NCBI GenBank assembly: GCA_034505955.1 | Contig: JAPDQK010000033.1 | Span: forward strand, 3,179-67,178 | Direction of reading: 5' to 3' | Length of the DNA stretch: 64,000 bases | Origin: Zhuqueibacter pondensis | Lineage (GTDB): Bacteria; Zhuqueibacterota; Zhuqueibacteria; Zhuqueibacterales; Zhuqueibacteraceae | Shown here: piece by piece, positions 8,982 to 18,792 of the stretch | How the letters are laid out: every line of letters starts with the position of its first letter | Numbering within the stretch: the first letter of the stretch is position 1 | Position numbers and translations under genes: made by a program | Notes under the pieces: generated by a model | Told to the model about the DNA's origin: nothing | The model's database searches: none | What the model saw: only the letters and a program-made list of their open reading frames with translations

Positions 8982-11048
8982 ATGGATAAGTTCCAAATCG
9001 TTTCCGATTATAAGCCAACCGGCGACCAGCCGCAAGCCATCCGGGAGTTGACCGAAGGCCTGTTGCGGGGTGAAAAATATCAAACCCTGCTGGGTGTCAC
9101 AGGCAGCGGCAAGACGTTCACGATGGCTAACGTCATAGCGAATTTCAACAAACCCACGCTGGTCTTTTCACACAACAAAACTTTGGCGGCGCAACTCTTC
9201 GGTGAGCTGAAAGGTTTTTTGCCGTACAACGCGGTGGAATATTTCATCAGTTACTACGACTATTATCAGCCCGAGGCTTACGTTCCTTCCAGTGACACCT
9301 ATATCGAAAAGGACGCCTCCATCAATGACGAAATCGACCGGTTGCGGTTGAAGGCGACCAGCTCATTGCTCTCGCGGCGCGATGTGGTTATTGTGGCCTC
9401 GGTCTCATGCATTTACGGCATCGGCGATCCTGAAGACTACTCTGCCGAGCTGTTGATTCTCCATCGCGGCCAGCGCATTGAGCGCAACAAGATTCTCAGC
9501 CGGCTGGTGGACATGCATTATGCCCGTAACGATTTCGATTTTACCCGCGGCACCTTCCGGGTGCGCGGCGATATCGTGGAAGTGATTCCGGCTTATGAGC
9601 GGGAGGCCTATCGCATCGAAATGTTCGGCAATGAAATCGAATCGCTCGCGCAAGTGAACATCACCACCGGCGAAATTTTGAGCGAGGTGGACGACGTGGC
9701 GATCTATCCGGCCAAGCATTTTGTGACGCCGGAGCACAAAATAAAAAGTGCCATCGCAGCGATCAAGGAAGAATTGGCGGAAAGATTGGAGTGGTTTCGC
9801 AGTCAAGGCAAGCTGCTCGAAGCCCAGCGTCTGGAGATGCGAACGAATTTCGATCTGGAAATGCTGCAAGAGCTGGGCTATTGTCATGGCATTGAAAATT
9901 ACTCGCGCCATCTTTCCGGCCGCGCCCCGGGCCAGCGACCGTACACGCTGCTGGATTATTTTCCCAAAGATTATCTGATGATCATCGACGAGTCGCATGC
10001 CACCATCCCGCAAATCCGCGGCATGTATCACGGTGACCGCTCGCGCAAGGAGACTTTGGTGGAATATGGCTTTCGCCTGCCCTCGGCGCTCGATAACCGG
10101 CCCCTGACCTTCGAGGAATTCGAAAGCATGATTGCACAGGCGATTTTTGTTTCTGCCACGCCGGGAGACTACGAACTGGAGAAGTGCAACGGTGTCGTGG
10201 TTGAGCAACTCATTCGGCCGACAGGATTGATCGATCCGGAAGTGGAAGTGCGTCCGGTCAAAAATCAAATTGACGATCTCATCGGTGAAATCCGCAAATG
10301 TGTCGAAAAAAGCCAGCGCGTGCTCGTGATCACCCTGACGAAACGCATGGCCGAAGACCTGACCGATTATCTTGCTGAAATGAACATCCGTGTGCGGTAT
10401 TTGCATTCGGAAATCCAAGCGCTGGACCGTGTCGAAATTTTGCGGGACTTGCGATTGTCGGAATTCGACGTACTGGTCGGTATCAACCTTTTGCGTGAAG
10501 GACTCGATCTGCCCGAAGTTTCCCTGGTGGCGATACTCGACGCCGACAAGGAGGGTTATTTGCGCAGCGAGCGCTCGCTTATTCAGATCGCCGGGCGCGC
10601 TGCCCGCAACCTCGATGGCAAAGTGATTCTCTATGCCGACACGATCACAGGCTCGATGCGCAAGATGATCGACGAAACCAACCGCCGCCGCGAAATCCAG
10701 CGCAAATACAATGAAGAACATGGCATCAAACCGACGACCATTTACAAGAGTGTCGAAGAGGTGCTGAGCTCCACCCGGGTGGCGGATGCCAAAGCCGAGA
10801 AATACGGTATCGACCGGCGCAGTGATGAAGAGCGAATGAAAGTCTCCGACGCCGAGTGGCGCAAAATGACCCCCTTCCAACGGGAGGAACTTTTGGATCG
10901 CCTGGAAAAGGAAATGCTCGACGCCGCCAGGAAATTGGAATTCGAGCGCGCCGCCGAATTGCGCGACGAAATCGAGCGACTGAAGAGCGGCAAAAAGAAA
11001 GGAAGCGTGAAATATCAGTTTGTGAAGCAAAAGAACCTTGCTGAATAA
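8982..11048 (+). CDS. uvrB: Excinuclease ABC subunit B
   Basis: The 688-residue protein starts at ATG 8982 (MDKFQIVSDYKPTGDQP); the earlier in-frame start lies in repeat unit B and is rejected. It has Walker A GVTGSGKT near residue 40, the YYQPEAY beta-hairpin region that grips DNA near residue 95, helicase motifs including GINLLREGLDLPEVSLVAIL and QIAGRAARN, and a C-terminal UVR domain (LEKEMLDAARKLEFERAAEL) that binds UvrC. Length and motifs are canonical. It acts in nucleotide excision repair, verifying damage after UvrA loading. No uvrA or uvrC lies in the window. The promoter at 8782 probably drives it. Confidence 0.98.
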   Translation: MDKFQIVSDYKPTGDQPQAIRELTEGLLRGEKYQTLLGVTGSGKTFTMANVIANFNKPTLVFSHNKTLAAQLFGELKGFLPYNAVEYFISYYDYYQPEAYVPSSDTYIEKDASINDEIDRLRLKATSSLLSRRDVVIVASVSCIYGIGDPEDYSAELLILHRGQRIERNKILSRLVDMHYARNDFDFTRGTFRVRGDIVEVIPAYEREAYRIEMFGNEIESLAQVNITTGEILSEVDDVAIYPAKHFVTPEHKIKSAIAAIKEELAERLEWFRSQGKLLEAQRLEMRTNFDLEMLQELGYCHGIENYSRHLSGRAPGQRPYTLLDYFPKDYLMIIDESHATIPQIRGMYHGDRSRKETLVEYGFRLPSALDNRPLTFEEFESMIAQAIFVSATPGDYELEKCNGVVVEQLIRPTGLIDPEVEVRPVKNQIDDLIGEIRKCVEKSQRVLVITLTKRMAEDLTDYLAEMNIRVRYLHSEIQALDRVEILRDLRLSEFDVLVGINLLREGLDLPEVSLVAILDADKEGYLRSERSLIQIAGRAARNLDGKVILYADTITGSMRKMIDETNRRREIQRKYNEEHGIKPTTIYKSVEEVLSSTRVADAKAEKYGIDRRSDEERMKVSDAEWRKMTPFQREELLDRLEKEMLDAARKLEFERAAELRDEIERLKSGKKKGSVKYQFVKQKNLAE

Positions 11049-11212
11049 TTGAATCTTATTCTGAAACTGACACGTCACAAGCAGATCAATTGTTGAGTGT
11101 GAAAAAATGTGAAGCAAATTGCATTTGAAGGCGGTGGAGGTCACAGCGCTCAATGTGGCGAGGATGAGCCGGAGTATGGTGAATGGAGAAAACGTAATCT
11201 GAAATTCGAATA

Positions 11213-12487
11213 GTGAAAATTTTAGTCATCGGCAGCGGTGGCCGCGAACATGCGCTGGTGTGGAAATTGGCGCAAAGTCCACTTGTTGAGAAAATTTATT
11301 GTGCTCCCGGCAATCCTGGCATTGCGCAAATCGCTGCGTGTGTCGATATTGCAGTTTCTGATCTGAGGGAGTTGCGCCGTTTTGTCAAAATGACGGGGAT
11401 CGATCTCACAGTGGTTGGGCCGGAAGCACCTTTGGTCGCCGGTATCGTGAATGAGTTTGAAAGCGACGGCCTCCTCATCTTTGGGCCGACCAAAGAAGCA
11501 GCCATGATTGAAGGAAGTAAAGCCTTTGCCAAAGAATTGATGCGGCAGTATCGCATCCCCACAGCAGAGGCCCTGATCTTTGAAGAATATCACAAGGCGC
11601 GTGCGTATGTTGAAAAAGCCGCCGTGCCGATTGTGATCAAAGCAGACGGCCTGGCAGCAGGAAAAGGGGCCATCGTCGCGCGCACGCGCGAGGTGGCGCT
11701 GCAAGCCGTGCATCGGATGATGCAAGACCGGGAATTCGGGGATGCCGGCAATCGGGTCGTCATCGAAGAGTTTCTGGAGGGCGAAGAAGTCTCGGTCCTG
11801 TGTGTGACAGACGGCCAAAATTTGTGTGTACTGCCGGCGGCGCAGGATCACAAAGCGGTTTTCGACAACGATGAAGGGCCGAATACCGGCGGCATGGGCG
11901 CGTATGCGCCGGTGCCGTTCATGCGCGCAGAGCTCCTGCAACGTATCGAACGCGAAATTCTGCATCCTGTGATTGCGGCCATGGCGCAAGAAAATCTTCC
12001 GTATCGCGGCGTGCTTTATGCCGGCTTGATGATCACCAAAGACGGCCCCAAAGTTGTTGAATTCAATTGCCGGTTTGGCGATCCGGAGACCCAGGCGATC
12101 CTGCCGCTCATCGAATCGGATTTGGCCGAAGCTGCATGGCGCGTTGCAAATGGCGATTTGGGAAATTACGAGCTCAAGATCGCACCGCGCTGGGCATTGA
12201 GTGTCGTGCTTGCCTCCGGTGGTTACCCCGGCAGTTTTGAAAAAGGGAAAAAAATCGAAGGTCTCGAAAAAGCTCATGACCGCAATGTGCTGATTTTTCA
12301 CGCTGGTACCATGCGCCACCCCAATGGTGAACTTGTGACCAGCGGCGGGCGGGTGCTGGCCGTCACAGGACTCGGCGATGATTTTCATCATGCTCGGGCA
12401 AAGGCGTATCAGGCAGCAGAGAAAATTCAATTCGAAGGAATGCATTATCGCAAGGATATCGGCATGAAGGCCATGCGGCATGTTTAG
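11213..12487 (+). CDS. purD: Phosphoribosylamine-glycine ligase (GARS)
   Basis: The 424-residue protein begins with GTG at 11213 (MKILVIGSGGREHAL), the typical PurD N-terminus. ATP-grasp features follow: VIKADGLAAGKGAIVA, EEFLEGEEVSVLCVTDG, and the signature FNCRFGDPETQ. It joins glycine to phosphoribosylamine in purine synthesis in the cytoplasm. No strong Shine-Dalgarno precedes the GTG. It stands alone: 164 bases after uvrB and 296 before the epimerase, with a repeat element downstream. No other pur gene lies nearby, unlike many purHD operons. Confidence 0.97.
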   Translation: MKILVIGSGGREHALVWKLAQSPLVEKIYCAPGNPGIAQIAACVDIAVSDLRELRRFVKMTGIDLTVVGPEAPLVAGIVNEFESDGLLIFGPTKEAAMIEGSKAFAKELMRQYRIPTAEALIFEEYHKARAYVEKAAVPIVIKADGLAAGKGAIVARTREVALQAVHRMMQDREFGDAGNRVVIEEFLEGEEVSVLCVTDGQNLCVLPAAQDHKAVFDNDEGPNTGGMGAYAPVPFMRAELLQRIEREILHPVIAAMAQENLPYRGVLYAGLMITKDGPKVVEFNCRFGDPETQAILPLIESDLAEAAWRVANGDLGNYELKIAPRWALSVVLASGGYPGSFEKGKKIEGLEKAHDRNVLIFHAGTMRHPNGELVTSGGRVLAVTGLGDDFHHARAKAYQAAEKIQFEGMHYRKDIGMKAMRHV

Positions 12488-12523
12488 AACTTGAAACCTT
12501 ATTAAAATTGACAAACTCAAGAA

Positions 12524-12746
12524 ATGTCATTCTGAAAGACTTCGTCCGTAGGAATCCTTTAAAATTCTGGAGAATTGCAGAAAGCAAAAAGATTCCCCCC
12601 CTACGGGCGCAGCCTACGGGCAGCCTACGGGCGCAGCCCACGGGTGTAGCCTACGGGCGCAGCCCACGGGTGTAGCCCACGGGTGTAGCCTACAGGCGTA
12701 GCCCACGGCCGTAGGCTCTACGAGCCGCAGGCCTGCAGAATGACAT
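12524..12746. repeat. Dispersed TGTCATTC-ended element, copy 2, with nested 13-bp repeats
   Basis: ATGTCATTCTG at 12524-12534 is perfectly mirrored by CAGAATGACAT at 12736-12746. The interior contains AAAAAGATTC and, from about 12599 to 12711, about nine degenerate head-to-tail units of the 13-mer CTACGGGCGTAGC. It fills almost all the DNA between purD and the epimerase and is noncoding. Confidence 0.75.
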
Positions 12747-12783
12747 GGTAGGACAATTATTCATTTTCGAAAGGACGACTCTC

Positions 12784-13737
12784 ATGAAAATCTTGGTCAC
12801 CGGCGGTGCGGGGTTTATTGGCTCCCACATCGCTGATGCTTTCATCGCGCACGGACACCAGGTGACCATCATCGACAATCTGGTGACGGGGCGGCGGGAA
12901 AATATCAATCCCCAGGCGACTTTTCATTTGATGGATATTCGTGATGCGCAAATTGCAGAAGTTTTCCAGCGTGAGCGCTTCGAGGTTGTTTGCCATCAAG
13001 CGGCACAAATGGATGTTCGCCGCTCCGTTGCCGATCCGCGTTATGATGCCGAAGTCAACATCTTGGGAACACTCAACCTTTTGCAGCAGTGCAAAAGCAC
13101 TGGTGTCAAAAAATTCCTTTTCGCTTCCACCGGTGGTGCCATTTACGGCGAACAAATGAGATTCCCGGCCGATGAGGAGCATCCCACCTGGCCAGCTTCG
13201 CCATATGGCGTGAGCAAACTGACATGTGAGAAGTATATTTTCTTTTTTGCGAAGACCTGCGGTTTACGTTATGTGTTCTTGCGTTACGCCAACGTTTACG
13301 GCCCGCGGCAAAGCCCTCACGGCGAAGCCGGAGTCGTCGCCATTTTCTCGACACGTTTGCTCAAGGGCGAACAACCGGTGATCAACGGTGACGGCAAACA
13401 AACCCGCGATTATGTTTACGTTGGTGATGTCGTGCGTGCGAATCTACTGGCGTTGAATTATCCAGAGAATGACTATTTCAACATTGGTACCGGCATCGAG
13501 ACCGATGTGAACACAATTTTCCACCGGTTAAATGAAGCGACGGGCGCGGGCATGAAGGAGTATCATGGCCCGACCAAGGAAGGCGAGCAATTGCGCAGTG
13601 TCCTATCCTACGACAAGGCCCGCCGTCTGCTCAATTGGCAACCGAAAGTCTCCCTAACCGAAGGATTGAAAGAGACGGTGGAGTGGTTTCGCAATCACGT
13701 GGAATTTTCCACTCACAAGGATGGGAGCAGATCATAA
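12784..13737 (+). CDS. NAD-dependent epimerase/dehydratase (UDP-glucose 4-epimerase-like)
   Basis: This extended short-chain dehydrogenase of 317 residues has the N-terminal dinucleotide-binding GGAGFIGSHI, active-site YGVSK (YxxxK) near residue 140 and RYANVYGPRQ, typical of GalE/UDP-glucuronate-epimerase-like enzymes. The start is ATG 12784 after the Shine-Dalgarno GAAAGGACG; an upstream ATG at 12745 lies in the repeat element and is rejected. It probably makes a nucleotide sugar for surface glycans, in line with lptE and the glycosyltransferases downstream. The exact substrate cannot be set from sequence. It is followed after 24 bases by the sigma-54 activator. Confidence 0.88.
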   Translation: MKILVTGGAGFIGSHIADAFIAHGHQVTIIDNLVTGRRENINPQATFHLMDIRDAQIAEVFQRERFEVVCHQAAQMDVRRSVADPRYDAEVNILGTLNLLQQCKSTGVKKFLFASTGGAIYGEQMRFPADEEHPTWPASPYGVSKLTCEKYIFFFAKTCGLRYVFLRYANVYGPRQSPHGEAGVVAIFSTRLLKGEQPVINGDGKQTRDYVYVGDVVRANLLALNYPENDYFNIGTGIETDVNTIFHRLNEATGAGMKEYHGPTKEGEQLRSVLSYDKARRLLNWQPKVSLTEGLKETVEWFRNHVEFSTHKDGSRS

Positions 13738-13761
13738 ATCATTTAGTCCCTGTTTCGGGAT

Positions 13762-14967
13762 ATGACGACACCTTTACTCAAAGCCGGTCCGAGCGGCCGG
13801 GACATCAACACCTTGCGCCAGGAAATCGGGCTGGTGGGCGAATCACCGGCCATCTGGCAGATACTTGAAACCATCGAACAAGTCGCTCCAACCGATATTT
13901 CCGTGCTGATCATCGGCGAGAGCGGCACCGGCAAGGAGCTGATTGCCCAGGCGATTCACAAGCTGAGCCATCGTCACGCTAATCCGTTCGTCATTGTGAA
14001 TGCCGGTGCCATTCCGGAAGGCATTATCGAATCCGAATTGTTCGGCCATGAAAAAGGCGCATTCACCGGTGCGGTGGGTGCGCGCAAGGGTTATTTCGAG
14101 CAGGCCGACACCGGAACCATCTTTCTCGATGAAATCGGCGAGATGCCGCTGAACACGCAGGTTAAGCTGCTTCGTCTTCTGGAAGGGAAGGAATTCATTC
14201 GCGTGGGGGGCAGCAGCCCGCGCCAAGTTGACGTGCGGGTGATCACTGCAACCAATCGCGACCTGGAAGCAGCCGTTCGCAAGGGGCAGTTCCGGTCCGA
14301 TTTGTTTTATCGCCTCAATGCGGTCAACATTCGGGTGCCGCCCCTGCGCGAACGCCGGCAGGATGTCCCCCTGCTGGTCAAAAAATTTGTGCTGGATTTT
14401 TGCAGCCAGAATAATATCTCCTTCGAAGGCTTCACCGAGGGCGCGATGCGCATGCTGATGGAGCATTCCTGGCCCGGAAATATTCGCGAGCTGAAGAATT
14501 TCGTCGAGAGTTTGATCGTGATCGAACGCGGTCGCCGCATTGATGAAACCGTTCTGCAGCGTCACTTTCCTCGCGGCGTCGAGCTTGATCACCGCTTGCC
14601 GGTGCCGGTGAATCGCACCAGCGAGGAAGTGGAGCGCGAATTTATCTATCGTGCTCTGATCGATCTCAAAAATGAAATCGCCCAGCTCCGGGAGCTGCTC
14701 ATCGGCCGTTACATCATGCCGCCGCGACGCCTAAAACCCGGCGGCCATGTCGACACTCCGGTACTCCATGACATGGGCACGGAAGTACCGGCCGAACCAA
14801 GCAGCGACCATGAAAACGCATTCGAATCCATTGCCGACATGGAGAAACGCCTGATCGTGGAAGCACTCGAACGGACGAACGGCAACAAACGCAAAGCGGC
14901 CAACTTGCTCAAAATCAGCGAGCGGACGTTGTATCGCAAAATCAAGGAATACAATTTACCATTTTAG
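13762..14967 (+). CDS. Sigma-54-dependent transcriptional activator without receiver domain
   Basis: The 401-residue protein is an AAA+ sigma-54 interaction domain with Walker A GESGTGKE (52-59), the sigma-54-contacting GAFTGA (99-104) and Walker B FLDEIGE (121-127), followed by a Fis-type helix-turn-helix at the C-terminus (NGNKRKAANLLKISERTLYR). Only about 20 residues precede the AAA+ domain, so it has no receiver, PAS or GAF domain and may be controlled by partner binding or abundance. A linker of about 100 residues separates AAA+ and DNA-binding parts. It sits 24 bases after the epimerase and 7 bases before lptE, suggesting a role in envelope gene control. No sigma-54 gene lies in the window. 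Confidence 0.93.
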   Translation: MTTPLLKAGPSGRDINTLRQEIGLVGESPAIWQILETIEQVAPTDISVLIIGESGTGKELIAQAIHKLSHRHANPFVIVNAGAIPEGIIESELFGHEKGAFTGAVGARKGYFEQADTGTIFLDEIGEMPLNTQVKLLRLLEGKEFIRVGGSSPRQVDVRVITATNRDLEAAVRKGQFRSDLFYRLNAVNIRVPPLRERRQDVPLLVKKFVLDFCSQNNISFEGFTEGAMRMLMEHSWPGNIRELKNFVESLIVIERGRRIDETVLQRHFPRGVELDHRLPVPVNRTSEEVEREFIYRALIDLKNEIAQLRELLIGRYIMPPRRLKPGGHVDTPVLHDMGTEVPAEPSSDHENAFESIADMEKRLIVEALERTNGNKRKAANLLKISERTLYRKIKEYNLPF

Positions 14968-14974
14968 CCATTTT

Positions 14975-15499
14975 ATGCGTGTCAGCATTTTGGTGATTCG
15001 AGCGGGACACTTGCGAAGCTGCTGCCAATGGTCTCTGCTGTTGGTGGCGATGCTTGCAATGGGTTGCGGCCACTATTCCTTTTCCGGATCGACTGCACCC
15101 CACCTCAAAACTATCGCCGTGCCGGTGTTTGAAGATCGTACCGCCGAATTCGGCATCAAAGAAAAGTTGACGAACACCATCATCCAGGAATTCACACGCG
15201 ACAATACACTCAAAATTGCGGACCGCCGTGCAGCCGATTCGATTTTACAGGGGACCTTGCTGCGCGTGGAAGAACGCGCCGGTGTCTATAACCCGCAGGA
15301 AACCGTGCAGCAAATCAGAATCTATCTGACGGTGCAGATGAAATACGAAGATCTGAAGAAACGCAAAACCGTTTGGGAGGGTGAATTGACGCAATTCGGT
15401 GCCTATGCGCCGGGCTCGACCAATCGCCAGGCGGCGATTGATGAAGCCATTCGTAAAATTGCCACCGAAGTACTCAACAAAACTGTGTCCGGTTGGTGA
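14975..15499 (+). CDS. lptE: LptE-family LPS-assembly lipoprotein
   Basis: The 174-residue protein has a lipoprotein signal peptide ending at LAMGC and the LptE-like start of the mature chain (CGHYSFSGSTAPHLKTIAVPVFEDRT), followed by repeated short strands and helices. LptE plugs the LptD barrel and helps deliver lipopolysaccharide to the outer surface. The match is to the divergent FCB-type LptE family rather than the E. coli protein. It follows the sigma-54 activator with 7 bases between and is probably co-transcribed. Its presence is one of the main reasons to infer an LPS-type outer membrane. Confidence 0.85.
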   Translation: MRVSILVIRAGHLRSCCQWSLLLVAMLAMGCGHYSFSGSTAPHLKTIAVPVFEDRTAEFGIKEKLTNTIIQEFTRDNTLKIADRRAADSILQGTLLRVEERAGVYNPQETVQQIRIYLTVQMKYEDLKKRKTVWEGELTQFGAYAPGSTNRQAAIDEAIRKIATEVLNKTVSGW

Positions 15500-15576
15500 G
15501 TTTGTGGCAGCAAGTTCCGTCGTAAATTTTCGACAAGATTACGAGTAATCGCTCAGTTATCGGTGGACTACCATCC

Positions 15577-15649
15577 ATGTCATGCTGGAAGCATCTTGTT
15601 ACGACCAAGCACGGTGCTGGGTTGAAAAAAGATTCTTCCAGAATGACAT
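15577..15649. repeat. Dispersed TGTCATTC-ended element, copy 3 (short, well preserved)
   Basis: ATGTCATGCTGGAAGCATCT at the left matches the reverse complement of the right end (AGATTCTTCCAGAATGACAT) with two mismatches over 20 bases. The 73-bp unit is the minimal form of the family and would fold into one long hairpin. Confidence 0.7.
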
Positions 15650-15663
15650 TTTTCTCCCCCTGT

Positions 15664-15682
15664 GACTGAGGCATTACGATTA
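15664..15682 (+). repeat. 19-mer shared with 63081-63099
   Basis: GACTGAGGCATTACGATTA occurs here and, identically, directly upstream of and overlapping the UPF0175 start codon at 63099. Both copies are on the plus strand, upstream of a gene. Confidence 0.6.
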
Positions 15683-15773
15683 CGACAAAAAAGAGGTTGC
15701 ACTTTACATTTGTTTTTATTATTTTTTACGGTTGCATTTTTACCGACGGAGAGGAGGGGATTTTCATTTACAC

Positions 15774-17345
15774 ATGGAAACGATTTTCCAGTCAACGGTT
15801 CTTGCTCTGTATTCTGTTTCACTGGTGATTCTTTTCATTTTTGGCGCGCACGGTTACTTGATGGTGTATTTGTATAACAAGTACCGCATGATTGCAAAAA
15901 AGGAACCGGCGCCATTGCATGAATTTCCCAAGGTAACCGTGCAATTGCCGGTTTTCAACGAAGTTTATGTCGTCGAGCGGCTCATTCGTGCAGCTTGTGA
16001 TTTGGATTATCCGCGACATTTGCTGGAGATTCAAGTTCTGGATGACTCGACCGACGAGACGTTCGGAATAGCACAACATTGGGTGGCGCATTACCAAAAA
16101 CAGGGTTATCAGATTACGTTGCGGCATCGCGACCATCGACAAGGATACAAGGCCGGCGCGCTGCGCGAGGGATTGGCCGTTGCCACCGGTGAGTTCATCG
16201 CGATCTTTGATGCTGACTTTGTGCCACCAAGAGATTTTCTCAAACGCACACTGGCATACTTTGATGAGCCCAAAATCGGCGCGGTACAGGCACGCTGGGG
16301 GCATCTGAATGGCGATTACTCTGTGCTGACCCGCGCCCAGGCGATAGGTCTCGATGGTCATTTTGTCGTCGAGCAGACCGCGCGCAACGGCGCTGGTTTC
16401 TTCATCAATTTCAATGGCACCGCTGGTGTTTGGCGGCGGGAATGTATTCTTGATGCCGGTAACTGGTCGGATGATACCCTGACCGAAGATCTCGATCTGA
16501 GTTACCGGGCACAGTTACGCGGATGGAAATTCAAATTTCTCCCCGATACCATCTGCCACTCTGAAATTCCGGCGGAGATCGGCGGTGTCAAAGCCCAACA
16601 GTTTCGCTGGACAAAAGGTGCCATGGAAACCGCCAAAAAGATTTTGCCGCAGCTCTGGAAGTCACCATTGCCCTTGAAGATCAAATTGCAATCCACCGTG
16701 CATTTGACCAACAATCTGGTATTTCCGGTTCTTCTGATTTTGGGGATTTTGAATTTGCCGTTGGTGCTGATCAAAAATCAAAACAAAGCCGCCAGTTCTT
16801 TGTATTTTGCGATCATTTCCATCTTGACCCTGGCTTTTTGCGGCTTGTTTATGATGTACCTGACTTCGCAGCGCGAAGTGTATCCGGACTGGCGCCGTCG
16901 AATTTTGTATCTTCCTGTTTTTATGGCCGGCAGCATCGGACTTTCGCTGAATAATACTCGTGCCATTGTGCAAGGCTTGTTCAAGCAACACAGCGAATTT
17001 CTGCGCACCCCCAAATATGGTCTCGAAAACCGGCACGATCGCTTCTTCGGCAGAAAATATTTCAATGCCCGTGAGCAATGGAACCGCGTTATCAGTACCG
17101 GCCTGATCGAAGGACTAATGACCGGCTATTGCTTGTTCGGCCTGGGTATCGCAATCCATTATCGGGATTGGGCTACCATTCCGCTTCAAGGATTATATGG
17201 CATTGGATTTGGCTTCATTGCCTACATGTCTTTGAAGCACTATCTATGGCCGCGCGTCGCCTCGACTTTTCATCGAAAAATCGCACACCGCTTTTCGTTT
17301 TCAATGCGTGGCGGCGATGGTATCGAGGCCCCAACACCGGGCTGA
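15774..17345 (+). CDS. Processive family 2 glycosyltransferase (cellulose synthase-like)
   Basis: ATG 15774 gives 523 residues; an upstream frame extension is rejected because the purine-rich GGAGAGGAGGGGA lies between. There is one N-terminal membrane helix (8-32), then a GT-A domain with the conserved elements of processive glycosyltransferases: DD (90-91), DAD (146-148), TED (237-239) and QQFRW (275-279). Several C-terminal membrane helices follow (about 300-365 and 440-490). This matches the bacterial/plant CslA-like group that polymerises a sugar through the inner membrane. The product polymer is unknown. There is no PilZ domain and no BcsB neighbour, so cellulose itself is not implied. 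Confidence 0.88.
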   Translation: METIFQSTVLALYSVSLVILFIFGAHGYLMVYLYNKYRMIAKKEPAPLHEFPKVTVQLPVFNEVYVVERLIRAACDLDYPRHLLEIQVLDDSTDETFGIAQHWVAHYQKQGYQITLRHRDHRQGYKAGALREGLAVATGEFIAIFDADFVPPRDFLKRTLAYFDEPKIGAVQARWGHLNGDYSVLTRAQAIGLDGHFVVEQTARNGAGFFINFNGTAGVWRRECILDAGNWSDDTLTEDLDLSYRAQLRGWKFKFLPDTICHSEIPAEIGGVKAQQFRWTKGAMETAKKILPQLWKSPLPLKIKLQSTVHLTNNLVFPVLLILGILNLPLVLIKNQNKAASSLYFAIISILTLAFCGLFMMYLTSQREVYPDWRRRILYLPVFMAGSIGLSLNNTRAIVQGLFKQHSEFLRTPKYGLENRHDRFFGRKYFNAREQWNRVISTGLIEGLMTGYCLFGLGIAIHYRDWATIPLQGLYGIGFGFIAYMSLKHYLWPRVASTFHRKIAHRFSFSMRGGDGIEAPTPG

Positions 17346-17475
17346 TTGATCCTAATCTTGCCATCTACTCTTGCGCGGATTGTTGTTTCGCGATGAGGAG
17401 TTGTTCCAACGGCCTATTGGCCTAAATATCGTTTAATGTAACGCTACTGATTTTCAGCTAGAGAGAGTTAGTACT

Positions 17476-18792
17476 ATGGCACCTGAAGACATCGGGGACT
17501 TGGAGTCTTTGCAGATTTTGCTGCAACAGAACCCGGATTCGTTGACGTTCGCCCGCGTTGCCGAAGCCCTGATGAAAAAGGGCCGGCTTGATGAGGCCAT
17601 TCAGATTTGCGAGGATGGCGTGCGCCGGCATCCGTATTATGTCACCGGCCACATGGTCCTCGGCAAATGTTACCTGAAAAAAAAGCTCGGCGATCAGGCA
17701 GAGAAGGAATTCAAACGAGTATTGCTGTTGGATCCCCAATATCTCGCGGCGCACAAATACTATGGAGACTGGATGCGTGAAATCGGATGGGATAACACTT
17801 GCGAGATGAGTTATCGCAAAATTTTGCACCTCGATCCGCTGGACAGCGCTGTCAAAGCCGTCGTTGAAGAATTTGCGCGCAAAAGCAAAGGCGAAAAAAC
17901 AGCCATGCCGCCACCACCTCCGAGCACCAAACCCCAAATGCCTCCGCCGGCTCGCGAAGATTTCCCGGCCACAACCGACTTTGGAGAAGAGGAGTTTCTG
18001 CGCTATGAGGCGCCGGCCCCACAGCGAAAAAAGAAAACGCCTGCTGAGTTCGAAGAAACCTCCGAATCCGTATACGCAACCACACCGGCCGATTCGAAAC
18101 AAACCTTGCCACCAGGAGATGAAGAGCGCTTTTCTTACATTCTCGATGACATCTTTCAGGACGAGGTGTCCGAGGAAAAAGCGCCGCCAGCGCCCGGCGA
18201 CGATGAGTTGTCCCTACAAACCGGCACCGATCAAATTTCCGATTTCCCGGAAGAAGAAGAACCGGAACCCTCAGAGCCGCATGGCAAGCCCGCTCTCCAC
18301 CGCAGGCCATTTGAAACAGGCATCAGTGGATCGGATGACGCCGCCGAACAATCACCCAGATTGGCGTCCAAGATTAAAACCAGACCGGTGGATTTTGATC
18401 TGGATTTTGATGAAGTGCCTCCGGCAGCCCGCCCTGATTCCGGAATGGATTCGCCGCGCACGCCAACCCCGTTCGAGTTTGATATTCATGAACACGAAGA
18501 AGACAAAAACTCGGCGCATCCGGTATCACGACCGGGAACTGCACCCGCACGGCGGGCACGAATTCATGATGACTTCACTGCCGGTGAAGAACCTGCGCCT
18601 CTGCCCTCGTCCGGGGAACGTGAGAAGATTGTCACCCCGACCCTCGGTGAAATTTATGCGGCACAGGGGCAGTACGCCAAAGCCATCGGCGTCTTTGAAT
18701 TGCTGAGCAAAAAAGAGCCGAATAATCGCCATTATCGTGAAAAGATCGACTACTTGAAGAAACGGCTGCAAGAGACTCAGAATGCAGGATAG
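17476..18792 (+). CDS. TPR protein with long acidic/proline-rich linker
   Basis: The 438-residue soluble protein has no signal peptide. Residues 1-135 hold three or four TPRs (FARVAEALMKKGRLDEAIQIC, GHMVLGKCYLKKKLGDQA). About 140-370 are low-complexity Pro/Glu/Asp-rich sequence, likely disordered. A single TPR-like hairpin ends the protein (LGEIYAAQGQYAKAIGVFE). It is probably a cytoplasmic scaffold and its function is unknown. The gene overlaps the aminopeptidase start by 11 bases. A Shine-Dalgarno-like AGAGAG precedes ATG 17476. Confidence 0.78.
   Translation: MAPEDIGDLESLQILLQQNPDSLTFARVAEALMKKGRLDEAIQICEDGVRRHPYYVTGHMVLGKCYLKKKLGDQAEKEFKRVLLLDPQYLAAHKYYGDWMREIGWDNTCEMSYRKILHLDPLDSAVKAVVEEFARKSKGEKTAMPPPPPSTKPQMPPPAREDFPATTDFGEEEFLRYEAPAPQRKKKTPAEFEETSESVYATTPADSKQTLPPGDEERFSYILDDIFQDEVSEEKAPPAPGDDELSLQTGTDQISDFPEEEEPEPSEPHGKPALHRRPFETGISGSDDAAEQSPRLASKIKTRPVDFDLDFDEVPPAARPDSGMDSPRTPTPFEFDIHEHEEDKNSAHPVSRPGTAPARRARIHDDFTAGEEPAPLPSSGEREKIVTPTLGEIYAAQGQYAKAIGVFELLSKKEPNNRHYREKIDYLKKRLQETQNAG

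Noticed and set aside
9405..11153. Long open frame of 582 codons on the strand opposite uvrB
   Set aside because: It is a shadow of uvrB codon usage, has no family features, and uvrB is certain.
11222..12520. Open frame of 432 codons opposite purD
   Set aside because: Antisense shadow without a domain or ribosome-binding site.
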